In this document: in pieces, positions 27,094 through 34,665 of the stretch | Numbering within the stretch: position 1 is the first letter of the stretch | Layout of the letters: each line of letters begins with the position of its first letter | Source of the DNA: S012-109 sp964425105 | GTDB lineage: Bacteria > Pseudomonadota > Gammaproteobacteria > SZUA-140 | NCBI GenBank assembly: GCA_964425105.1 | Contig: CAYRLE010000002.1 | Location: 9,251 to 73,250, forward strand | Length of the DNA stretch: 64,000 nt | Direction of reading: 5' to 3' | Made by a program: the position numbers and the translations under genes | The notes under the pieces: model-generated | Databases searched by the model: none | What the model was told of the DNA's origin: nothing | What the model saw: the letters and a program-made list of their open reading frames with translations, nothing else

Positions 27094-27194
27094 GATTTGT
27101 CCTTCGCTTCCCTCTGTCTTCCTTAAAAAAAACAGCTTTAATCTCTTATAACGGTGGGGACGGAATTCTCGTCAATCAATCCCCGCCTATGCCA

Positions 27195-27587
27195 TCAGTC
27201 GGCCTTGGCGCCGTTCTTCTCGTGGTAATCGGCGATGGCGGCCTTGATGGCATCCTCGGCCAGTACCGAGCAGTGGATCTTAACCGGCGGCAGTGCCAGT
27301 TCCTCGGCAATCTGGGTGTTCTTGATCTGGGTCGCCTCCTCCAGGGTCTTGCCCTTCACCCATTCGGTGAGCAGGGAACTGGAAGCAATGGCGGAACCGC
27401 AGCCATAAGTCTTGAAGCGGGCATCCTCGATGACCCCCTGCGCGTTGACTTTAATCTGCAACTTCATGACATCGCCGCAGGCCGGCGCGCCCACCATGCC
27501 GGTGCCCACGGAATGGTCTTCCTTGTCGAAGGATCCCACATTGCGGGGATTCTCATAATGATCCAGGACCTTTGCACTGTAAGCCAT
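27195..27587 (-). CDS. iscU: Fe-S scaffold protein IscU
   Basis: 130 residues. IscU is the scaffold on which [2Fe-2S] clusters are built. The three ligand cysteines are in GAPACGD, YGCGSAIASSS and KIHCSVLAEDA. The HscA recognition motif LPPVK is intact just before the third Cys. It follows iscS by 33 bp. Confidence 0.98.
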   Translation of the reverse strand: MAYSAKVLDHYENPRNVGSFDKEDHSVGTGMVGAPACGDVMKLQIKVNAQGVIEDARFKTYGCGSAIASSSLLTEWVKGKTLEEATQIKNTQIAEELALPPVKIHCSVLAEDAIKAAIADYHEKNGAKAD

Positions 27588-27620
27588 GATATGTTCTCCT
27601 CAATCTCGTTCAGATGATTG

Positions 27621-28877
27621 CTAATGGGCCGCCCACTGCACTTTGGACAGGTCGACACCCTCTTTGTACATTTCCCACAGCGGCGACAACTCGCGCAGTT
27701 TGGTGACCTTTTCACGCACCGTCGCCGCGACGTAATCGATCTCCTCGCTGCTGGTGTAACGCCCGATGGTGAAACGGATGGAACTGTGGGCCAGTTCGTC
27801 GTTGCGTCCCAGGGCGCGCAGCACATAGGAAGGCTCCAGGCTCGCCGAGGTACAGGCGGAGCCGGAGGACACCGCCATGTCCTTGAGCGCCATGATCAGG
27901 GATTCGCCTTCGACGAAATTGAAGCTGACATTGAGATTGCCGGCCACGCGCTGCTCCAGGTCGCCGTTCAAGTAGACCTCTTCCATCTCCTTGAGGCCGT
28001 TCCAGAGGCGATTGCGCAACTGCAGGATACGGGCATTTTCCTCTGTCATTTCTTCGCGGGCAATGCGGAAGGCCTCGCCCATGCCCACGATCTGGTGGGT
28101 GGCAAGGGTCCCGGAGCGCATGCCGCGCTCGTGGCCACCACCATGCATCTGGGCCTCGATGCGCACCCGTGGCTTGCGGCGCACGTACAGGGCGCCAATA
28201 CCCTTGGGGCCATAGATCTTGTGGGCGGAAAAGGACATCAGGTCCACCTTCATGCGCTGCAGGTCGATCTCTACCTTGCCCGCGCTCTGGGCGGCATCGC
28301 AGTGGAAGATGATGCCGCGCTCGCGGGTGAGTTCGCCGATGGCCTCGATGTCCTGAATGACGCCCACCTCGTTGTTGACGTGCATGATGGACACCAGCAC
28401 CGTGTCCTCGCGCATGGCGCGGCGCAGTTTGTCGAGATCCAGCAGTCCGCTGGGCTCGGGATCCAGGTAGGTGACGTCGAAACCTTCGCGCTCCAACTGG
28501 CGGCAGGTATCGAGCACCGCCTTGTGTTCTGTCTTGCAGGTGATGATATGGCGGCCTTTCTTGCGGTAGAAATGGGCCGCGCCCTTGATGGCCAGGTTGT
28601 CCGACTCGGTGGCGCCGGAGGTCCAGATGATCTCCCGGGGATCGGCATTGACCAGGGCGGCCACCTGGCGGCGCGCCTCGTCGATGGCATCCTCCGCCTC
28701 CCAGCCGAAGGCATGGGAGCGGGAGGCCGGGTTGCCGAAATTGCCGTCCATGGTGAGACAGGCACACATCTTCTCCGCCACACGCGGGTCCACCGGGGTG
28801 GTGGCGGCATAGTCCAGATAGATGGGCAGCTTGATCTGCTGCTCGTTGCCGGTGAGGGTCTGTTGTTCCATAGTCAT
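27621..28877 (-). CDS. iscS: Cysteine desulfurase IscS
   Basis: About 418 residues. The PLP enzyme removes sulfur from cysteine for Fe-S clusters and tRNA thiolation. Signatures: YLDYAATTPVDP, the PLP lysine in SFSAHKIYGPKG, and the mobile active-site Cys loop SSGSACTSASLEPS. The C-terminal ELSPLWEMYKEGVDLSKVQWAAH is the IscU-docking tail of true IscS. ATG 28877 or 28871 are both possible starts. It is preceded by a second desulfurase gene. Confidence 0.97.
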   Translation of the reverse strand: MTMEQQTLTGNEQQIKLPIYLDYAATTPVDPRVAEKMCACLTMDGNFGNPASRSHAFGWEAEDAIDEARRQVAALVNADPREIIWTSGATESDNLAIKGAAHFYRKKGRHIITCKTEHKAVLDTCRQLEREGFDVTYLDPEPSGLLDLDKLRRAMREDTVLVSIMHVNNEVGVIQDIEAIGELTRERGIIFHCDAAQSAGKVEIDLQRMKVDLMSFSAHKIYGPKGIGALYVRRKPRVRIEAQMHGGGHERGMRSGTLATHQIVGMGEAFRIAREEMTEENARILQLRNRLWNGLKEMEEVYLNGDLEQRVAGNLNVSFNFVEGESLIMALKDMAVSSGSACTSASLEPSYVLRALGRNDELAHSSIRFTIGRYTSSEEIDYVAATVREKVTKLRELSPLWEMYKEGVDLSKVQWAAH

Positions 28878-28909
28878 GGTGTTCGCTTGCCTATTTTTTC
28901 TAGCTGCTC

Positions 28910-30067
28910 TCAAAGGGGGGCCCAGTCCGCCCGGGACGGGACCCTGAAGGCCTCGATCTCCCGCACCAGGGCGGCGATCAAGACGTCAATATCCGTTTCT
29001 GTATTGCCTTCGCCAAGGCTGATGCGGATGGCGCACCGGGCCAGTTCCGGCACCACCCCCATGGCCAGCAGGACATGGCTGGGTTCGCTGCTGGCGCTGG
29101 CGCAACTCGAGCCGCTGGACAGGGCCAGGCCCCGGCGGTCCAGGTTCATGACCAGGGCCTCGCCATCCAGCCCCGGCACGCCCAGGCACACGGTATTGGG
29201 CAGGCGCGGTGCCAGTTCGGCGAACAACACCACCTGGGGCAATTCGCGCAGGCGCTCTTCCAGATAAGCGCGCAATGCCGTCAGCCGTTCGCGGCGCGCC
29301 GCCAGTTGCCGGCGCGCGATCTCCGCCGCCGCGCCGAAACCCACGATGGCGGCAAGGTTCTCGGTACCAGAGCGCAGGCTGCCTTCCTGACCGCCGCCGT
29401 GCAGCAGGGGTTCCAACTCCACGCTCTTGTCCAGCACCAGGGCCCCGGCACCTTGCGGACCATAGAGCTTGTGGGCCGAAAGGCTCATCAGGTGGACGCC
29501 GCTGCGCCTGAAGTCCAGTTCGATCTTGCCCGCCGCCTGGGCGGCATCGCTGTGCAACAGGGCCCCTGTGGCACGCACCCGCTCGGCGATCATGGCCAGA
29601 TCCTGGATCACACCGGTTTCGTTGTTGGCGCTCATCACCGACACCAGGCCGGGCTTGGCCGCGGCAAGTGCCGCTTCCAGCGCTGCGCCGGTCACCCGGC
29701 CGTTCCTGTCCACTTCGATGAACTGCAGGGGCAGGCCGCGCCGCGCCAGAGCCCGGGCCGGCGCCATGACCGAGGGGTGCTCCACGGCGCTGACCGCCAG
29801 ACGTGGCCCGCTGGTGGCGGCAGCCCAGCCTTTCAGCGCCAGGTTGTTGGCTTCGGTGGCGCCGCTGGTAAAAACGATCTGGCCGGCTTGGGCATTGATC
29901 AACCCGGCCACCTGCTCCCTGGCCCTTTCCAGCGCTGCCCGCGCCAGCCGCCCCCAGCGGTGAATGCCGGAGGGATTGCCGCTGAGTTGCTCCAGGTAAG
30001 GCAGCATGGCCTCCCTGACGCCCTCGGCCAGCGGTGTGGTCGCGTTGTGATCCAGGTAGACCTTCAT
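28910..30067 (-). CDS. Second cysteine desulfurase (NifS/IscS-like)
   Basis: 385 residues, related to but clearly different from IscS downstream. YLDHNATTPLAEGV, the PLP lysine in SLSAHKLYGPQGAG and the active-site loop SSGSSCASASSEPSHVL are intact, so it should be catalytic. It lacks the C-terminal IscU-docking tail of IscS and ends in SRADWAPL. It is located between iscR and iscS, 33 bp from each, so it is under the same IscR-controlled promoter. It could serve another sulfur acceptor or act as a duplicate for Fe-S supply. NifS-type naming is by similarity only. Confidence 0.9.
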   Translation of the reverse strand: MKVYLDHNATTPLAEGVREAMLPYLEQLSGNPSGIHRWGRLARAALERAREQVAGLINAQAGQIVFTSGATEANNLALKGWAAATSGPRLAVSAVEHPSVMAPARALARRGLPLQFIEVDRNGRVTGAALEAALAAAKPGLVSVMSANNETGVIQDLAMIAERVRATGALLHSDAAQAAGKIELDFRRSGVHLMSLSAHKLYGPQGAGALVLDKSVELEPLLHGGGQEGSLRSGTENLAAIVGFGAAAEIARRQLAARRERLTALRAYLEERLRELPQVVLFAELAPRLPNTVCLGVPGLDGEALVMNLDRRGLALSSGSSCASASSEPSHVLLAMGVVPELARCAIRISLGEGNTETDIDVLIAALVREIEAFRVPSRADWAPL

Positions 30068-30100
30068 CAGTCCGTCGCCGGCGGAAACTGCCCGCCGCTG

Positions 30101-30592
30101 TTACTGGTTGACGGGTTCGGCGTTCGTCACTACGGCCACGAAGGGTGGTCCCTTCTGTTTGCTGTCCTGGCGCAGGCTGACTTCCCGCACCTGGCGGCGC
30201 TCCACCAGATCGCCCAGGCTGATGCCATTCAGAAAGTCGTAGATCTGGTTGCTGAGATCAGTCCACAGTTCGTGGGTCAGGCAGGGCTCGTCGTCCTGGC
30301 AGTTGCCCAGACCAGCGCAACGCCTGATATCGATCTGCTCATTGATGGCCTCGATGACCTCGGCAACGGCGATGTCCTTGGCGGCACGGCTCAACCGGTA
30401 GCCACCGCCCGGGCCGCGGGCGCTGTCCACCAGTCCCTGACGGCGCAGCTTGGCGAACAACTGCTCCAGATAGGACAGGGAGATACCCTGCCGTTGCGAG
30501 ATATCCGCCAAAGGTACCGGGCTTTCCTGAGCATGCAGCGCCAGATCAAGCATTGCGGTGACCGCATAACGTCCTTTGGTTGTGAGTTTCAT
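30101..30592 (-). CDS. iscR: Fe-S cluster regulator IscR
   Basis: 163 residues, Rrf2-family repressor. The winged helix is MKLTTKGRYAVTAMLDLAL with the recognition helix near ISLSYLEQLFAKLR. The [2Fe-2S] ligands are three cysteines in RRCAGLGNCQDDEPCLTH plus the following His. Holo-IscR represses its own operon at type-1 sites; one lies directly upstream at 30645-30669. Confidence 0.97.
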   Translation of the reverse strand: MKLTTKGRYAVTAMLDLALHAQESPVPLADISQRQGISLSYLEQLFAKLRRQGLVDSARGPGGGYRLSRAAKDIAVAEVIEAINEQIDIRRCAGLGNCQDDEPCLTHELWTDLSNQIYDFLNGISLGDLVERRQVREVSLRQDSKQKGPPFVAVVTNAEPVNQ

Positions 30593-30637
30593 AATGCTTA
30601 CTTACCCTTAGGTTCAAAAAGGTTTAGTTAGACTCTC

Positions 30638-30665
30638 ATTCTACAATCCTGATTATTTTAGTCAA
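30638..30665 (-). promoter_or_regulatory. isc operon promoter
   Basis: Minus strand -35 TTGACT (30660-30665), 16 bp spacer, -10 TAGAAT (30638-30643). The -35 box contains the stop codon of cysE (30662-30664). Confidence 0.8.
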
Positions 30666-30669
30666 CTAT
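30645..30669 (-). promoter_or_regulatory. Type-1 IscR binding site
   Basis: On the minus strand ATAGTTGACTAAAAT then AATCAGGATT matches the type-1 consensus (ATASYYGACT-RWWWY-AGTC-RRSTAT) at all but about three positions. It covers the spacer and -35 of the isc promoter, the arrangement seen for autorepression in E. coli. Confidence 0.85.
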
Positions 30670-31507
30670 TATTCTGACTGTTGCGATCAGGTATTGTTCC
30701 CCCTTCCTGCTCTATATCCTTACCATTTTCCTCCTTTTTATCACTATGTTCAACAGAATCAATTTCATATATCTCCAGATCAGGTAAGGGAGAGGTATCG
30801 ATCTCTGCACCTAACTTCTTGAATTCCTCCTGCATTCTTTCCATTTTCTGGTCCATGACATGGATATGGTCCAGCAGGCAGTTGACCGCGCGCGCCACGG
30901 GATCCGGCATATCGGTGGAGGCGCCATAGGCGTCGAAGCCGATTTTGCGGGCGAATTCCTTGCGCCGCTGATCCGGCTCGTCCTTGCCGGCCTTGTCGGA
31001 GCGCACGATATGGCCGGGAACGCCCACCACGGTGGCGCCGGGCGGCACATCCTTCACCACCACGGCATTGGAACCGATACGGCCGCCGGCACCCACGGTG
31101 ATGGGGCCCAGCACCTTGGCACCGGCACCGATGATGACGTTGTTGCCCAGGGTGGGATGGCGCTTGCCCTTTTCCCAACTGGTCCCACCCAGCGTCACTC
31201 CGTGGTATAGGGTGCAGTCGTTGCCGATCTCCGCCGTCTCGCCGATCACTACCCCCATGCCGTGGTCGATGAAGAAACGCTGGCCGATGCGGGCACCAGG
31301 ATGGATTTCGATACCCGTCAGCAGCCGGGCCAGGGCAGAGATGAAGCGCGCCGGCCACTTGAGCCCGTGACGCCACAGGTAATGGCTGAAGCGATGCACC
31401 AATAGGGCATGGATGCCGGGATAGGTGGTCAGCACCTCGAAGGTGTTGCGGGCCGCCGGATCACGATCAAAGACACAATGGATGTCTTCACGGATTCTCT
31501 TGAACAT
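30662..31507 (-). CDS. cysE: Serine O-acetyltransferase
   Basis: 281 residues. CysE acetylates serine to O-acetylserine, the precursor of cysteine, the sulfur source for the desulfurases downstream. The left-handed beta-helix repeats show GIEIHPGARIG, FIDHGMGVVIGETA and GNNVIIGAGAKVLG, with catalytic HPT/DHGMG residues. A charged extension (about 213-281) follows the transferase core, longer than in the short epsilon-type CysE. Its stop codon lies inside the isc promoter. Confidence 0.95.
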   Translation of the reverse strand: MFKRIREDIHCVFDRDPAARNTFEVLTTYPGIHALLVHRFSHYLWRHGLKWPARFISALARLLTGIEIHPGARIGQRFFIDHGMGVVIGETAEIGNDCTLYHGVTLGGTSWEKGKRHPTLGNNVIIGAGAKVLGPITVGAGGRIGSNAVVVKDVPPGATVVGVPGHIVRSDKAGKDEPDQRRKEFARKIGFDAYGASTDMPDPVARAVNCLLDHIHVMDQKMERMQEEFKKLGAEIDTSPLPDLEIYEIDSVEHSDKKEENGKDIEQEGGTIPDRNSQNNS

Positions 31508-31573
31508 ACATCTTTCCTTGGAAATTCATTTTTTCGTCACGGGATGGTAGCGCTGATGATTATAGCCCGTAGG

Positions 31574-31595
31574 CGGGGATGGCGCCCGCCATCCC
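31574..31595. repeat. Perfect hairpin between trmJ and cysE
   Basis: GGGGATGGC (31574-31582), loop GCCC, GCCATCCCC (31587-31595). No U-run follows. It may be an attenuator or mRNA-processing hairpin in the 99 bp trmJ-cysE spacer. Confidence 0.5.
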
Positions 31596-31606
31596 CTGCA
31601 GGGGGC

Positions 31607-32329
31607 TCAGCGACAGAGCGCCTTGCTGCGCTGTACCGCGCTCAGGATGCCGCGCAAGATGTTCATTTCATTGCTGTCTGGCTGGACACGGTTATAGAGC
31701 CGCCGCAGGCGGCGCATCAGCTGCTTGGGGTTGTCCGGATCCAGAAATTCGATCTCCGTCAGCACCTCTTCGAGGTGCTGGTAGAAACGTTCCATCTCCC
31801 CCATGGGAACCGGCTCGCGCTCCAGCGACCGGGAGTGGGCTGGCTGCAGCATGCCCATGCGCAACTCGTAGGCGATTACCTGCACGGCGGCGGCGAGATT
31901 GAGGGAAGCGAAATCCTCCACCGTGGGAATAGAGACCTGCCAATGACAATGGTCCAGTTGGGCGTTGCTGAGGCCGGAGTGCTCCGGCCCGAACAGGACA
32001 GCCACGGACAAGGGCGACTGTTGCCCCGTAAGGCGTGACGCCATCTGACGCGGGTCCAGCAGTGGCAGGCCGATGGTGCGCTGCCGGTTGCTGGTGCCCA
32101 CCACCAGCTGGCACTCCGCCACGGCCTCCTCCAGGCTGTCCACCACCCGCGCCCGGGCCAGCAGGTCATCGGCTCCCGAGGCGCGTGCCGTCGCCTCGGC
32201 ACTGGGAAAACAGCGCGGCTTCACCAGGCACAGGCGGCTCAGGCCCATGGCCTTCATGGCCCGCGCCACCGCCCCGATATTGCCGGGATGGGTGGTCTCC
32301 AGCAGTATGATATGGATATGGGATAACAT
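31607..32329 (-). CDS. trmJ: tRNA (cytidine/uridine-2'-O-)-methyltransferase TrmJ
   Basis: 240 residues, SPOUT methyltransferase modifying position 32 of tRNAs. N-terminal ILLETTHPGNIGAVARAMKAMG and the SAM-knot motifs LFGPEHSGLSN and VSIPTVEDFASLNLAAAVQ are diagnostic. ATG 32329 (MLSHIHIILLE) is preferred to the upstream M at 32365. It lies upstream of cysE-iscR on the same strand, as in E. coli where trmJ and iscR are neighbours. Confidence 0.96.
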   Translation of the reverse strand: MLSHIHIILLETTHPGNIGAVARAMKAMGLSRLCLVKPRCFPSAEATARASGADDLLARARVVDSLEEAVAECQLVVGTSNRQRTIGLPLLDPRQMASRLTGQQSPLSVAVLFGPEHSGLSNAQLDHCHWQVSIPTVEDFASLNLAAAVQVIAYELRMGMLQPAHSRSLEREPVPMGEMERFYQHLEEVLTEIEFLDPDNPKQLMRRLRRLYNRVQPDSNEMNILRGILSAVQRSKALCR

Positions 32330-32475
32330 GGTCACGAAGATACAAGGGGGTGAGGGGAGTGGCAAGTCTGCCGCTGGTGCCGAAACCGGTCCTTATGGGG
32401 GTAAATTTCTGCTATCCTGTGGCGCCTGCCGGTGCGGCGCACCGGCATCATCCATGCTGAACTGACTGGAAACTC

Positions 32476-33273
32476 ATGCACCCATTACTGAATATCGCAA
32501 TCAAGGCGGCGCGCGGCGCCGGCAATATCATCGTGCGCCACCTGGACCATCTGGGACAACTCAATGTCTCCAGCAAAGGCCGCAACGACTTCGTCAGCGA
32601 AGTGGACCACATGGCGGAGGCGGAAATCGTGCGGGCGATCCGCAAGGCCTACCCCGGTCACGGCATCCTGGCCGAGGAAGGCGGGCATCAGCAGGGCGAT
32701 GAATATCTGTGGATCATCGATCCTCTCGATGGCACCACCAATTTTCTCCACGGCTTTCCCCAGTTCGCAGTTTCCATTGCCCTGCTGCACAAGGGCCGCC
32801 TGGACCAGGCCGTAGTCTACGACCCTCTGCGCAACGAGATATTCTCCGCCAGCCGTGGCGCCGGCGCCTTTCTCAACGACAAGCGCCTGCGGGTCAGCAA
32901 GGCCAAGGGCCTGGAGGGCTCGCTGCTGGGCACCGGCTTCCCTTTCAAGCACCCCCAGCACCTGGATGCCTATCTGCAGATGTTCCGCAGCCTGCTGACC
33001 CAGACCGCAGGCATACGCCGTGCCGGCTCCGCCGCCCTGGACCTGGCCTATGTGGCCGCCGCGCGCCTGGACGGCTTCTGGGAAATCGGCCTCAGCTGCT
33101 GGGACATGGCCGCCGGCGCCCTGCTGGTGGAAGAGGCCGGCGGCCTGGTCAGCGACTTCAGCGGCGGCGGCGACTACCTGGACAGCGGCAACATCATCAC
33201 TGGCTGCCCCAAGGTGTACGAGGCCATCTTCAAGGATATTCAGCCCCACCTGGGTACGGAACTGAGGAAGTGA
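32476..33273 (+). CDS. suhB: Inositol-1-monophosphatase / NusB-associated SuhB
   Basis: 265 residues. Metal-dependent sugar phosphatase family; in E. coli SuhB also takes part in rRNA antitermination. The metal site is seen in LAEEGG, WIIDPLDGTTNFLHG and CWDMAAGALLVEEAGG. It is divergent from trmJ, with about 145 bp between the starts. The stop TGA (33271-33273) is immediately followed by repeat element E. Confidence 0.96.
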   Translation: MHPLLNIAIKAARGAGNIIVRHLDHLGQLNVSSKGRNDFVSEVDHMAEAEIVRAIRKAYPGHGILAEEGGHQQGDEYLWIIDPLDGTTNFLHGFPQFAVSIALLHKGRLDQAVVYDPLRNEIFSASRGAGAFLNDKRLRVSKAKGLEGSLLGTGFPFKHPQHLDAYLQMFRSLLTQTAGIRRAGSAALDLAYVAAARLDGFWEIGLSCWDMAAGALLVEEAGGLVSDFSGGGDYLDSGNIITGCPKVYEAIFKDIQPHLGTELRK

Positions 33274-33354
33274 AGTAATGAGTGATGAGTGATGAGTGAC
33301 GCGTGACGGTGCCAGCCGCTGTGGCCACCCGCCCACCACTCATCACGCATCACC
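33273..33354. repeat. Palindromic heptamer-repeat element E (GTGATGN type)
   Basis: The left arm 33273-33308 holds GTAATGA, GTGATGA, GTGATGA, GTGACGC, GTGACGG. The right arm 33333-33354 holds three inverted units. It directly follows the suhB stop. Confidence 0.82.
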
Positions 33355-33444
33355 ACACGCCCGGAACCATGTAACGGCTAAGCCCAGCACCACCCGCCAA
33401 GCACTACACCCTTCAGCCTCCCCACCCCCCTGCCGACAAAGCTC

Positions 33445-33702
33445 ATGAGAGAGATCTTCATGAGCCGTCAGCGAAAACCCGACAAACCACGCACCTGCAG
33501 GAACCCCTCCCAGGAGCTGGAAATGAGGGACACGCTGGAAAACCTCAAGGAGTTCGCCCTCATGATGAGTTTCCGCACTTCCATCGGCAGCCTGACCATT
33601 CTCTCCGTGGAGCCCCATCCCGCCCCCGGCGCAGCACAAGGGGGAAAGGCCGCTGTGCTGGCGCTGCCCCGCCCCCCTGGCCACCCGCGGCGCGGCCGCT
33701 GA
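33445..33702 (+). CDS. Doubtful 85-residue ORF
   Basis: A short reading frame (MREIFMSRQRKPDK...) in the 552 bp between suhB and the rhodanese gene. A GAGAGA precedes the inner ATG at 33460. The middle (EMRDTLENLKEFALMM) could form an amphipathic helix, but the C-terminal third is Pro/Gly/Arg low-complexity typical of read-through in GC-rich DNA. Apart from this and element E, I see nothing in this spacer. Confidence 0.25.
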   Translation: MREIFMSRQRKPDKPRTCRNPSQELEMRDTLENLKEFALMMSFRTSIGSLTILSVEPHPAPGAAQGGKAAVLALPRPPGHPRRGR

Positions 33703-33825
33703 ACACACTGAAAGCCCCCTTGTACGCCGAGGGTACAGACACCAGCAGCGGCAAAAGATCAGTTGCATTTTTTCCGCAATCGGGTAATTCTTATCGGCTT
33801 CATCAGCAAGTGGACCCCAATCATC

Positions 33826-34647
33826 GTGAGTGAGCCTAAACTGCCCATACTGGTCGAACCCAGGGACCTGGCCGACAAACTCGAACTGGAAGACCTGCTC
33901 ATCGTCGACCTCTCGGACGGCCCCATCTACGCCCGCCACCACATCCCCGGCGCAGTCCGCCTGGAATACAGCAAGCTGCTGGCCAGCCGCCCTCCCGTCA
34001 TGGGCCTGCTGCCCGCTGAAAAAGAACTGGCGGCCACCCTGGCGGCCATCGGCCTCACCCCGGACACCCATGTGGTGGCCTACGACAACGAGACCAACAA
34101 CAAGGCCTGCCGCTTCCTGTGGACCCTGGACGTGGTGGGGCACCAACACTTTTCCCTGCTCAACGGCGGCCTCAAGGCCTGGCTGGCGCTCGACCTGCCG
34201 GTGACCGATGAAGTGCCCCCGGCACGCCCCGGTCACTATGAAGTGCACTATGGCAAGGAACATTGCGCCGACAAGGAATACATTCTCGCCCACCTCGACG
34301 ACCCCGAAGTGGTGATCCTGGACACCCGCTCCGCTGCGGAATACGCCGGCAGCGACAAGCGCGCCTTCCGCGCCGGTCACATCCCCGGCGCCGTGAACGT
34401 GGAGTGGACCCAGGCCATCGACCGCCAGAACGACATGAAATTCAAGCCCGCCGAGGAACTGCGCGCCATCTATGAAGCCGCCGGCGTCACCCCCGACAAG
34501 GAAATCATCGTCCACTGCCAGACCCATCAGCGCTCCTCCCATACCTACATGGTGCTCAAGAGCCTGGCTTATCCACGCATCAAGGGCTATCCCGGTTCCT
34601 GGTCGGAATGGGGCAACGATCCCGACACCCCCATCGAGACCGAATAG
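33826..34647 (+). CDS. Two-domain thiosulfate sulfurtransferase (rhodanese)
   Basis: 273 residues from GTG 33826 (VSEPKLPILVEP); an in-frame TTG at 33763 is less likely. Two rhodanese domains are present: an inactive N-terminal domain (DLSDGPIYARHHIPGAV) and a C-terminal catalytic one (ILDTRSAAEYAGSDKRAFRAGHIPGAV) with active-site loop CQTHQRS. That loop is very close to the CQTHHR loop of Azotobacter/Pseudomonas RhdA and unlike the E. coli SseA type. RhdA has been linked to sulfane-sulfur trafficking and Fe-S repair. It lies 18 bp upstream of mutS. Confidence 0.92.
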   Translation: MSEPKLPILVEPRDLADKLELEDLLIVDLSDGPIYARHHIPGAVRLEYSKLLASRPPVMGLLPAEKELAATLAAIGLTPDTHVVAYDNETNNKACRFLWTLDVVGHQHFSLLNGGLKAWLALDLPVTDEVPPARPGHYEVHYGKEHCADKEYILAHLDDPEVVILDTRSAAEYAGSDKRAFRAGHIPGAVNVEWTQAIDRQNDMKFKPAEELRAIYEAAGVTPDKEIIVHCQTHQRSSHTYMVLKSLAYPRIKGYPGSWSEWGNDPDTPIETE

Positions 34648-34665
34648 GCCCGCCGCGCCGCCGCC

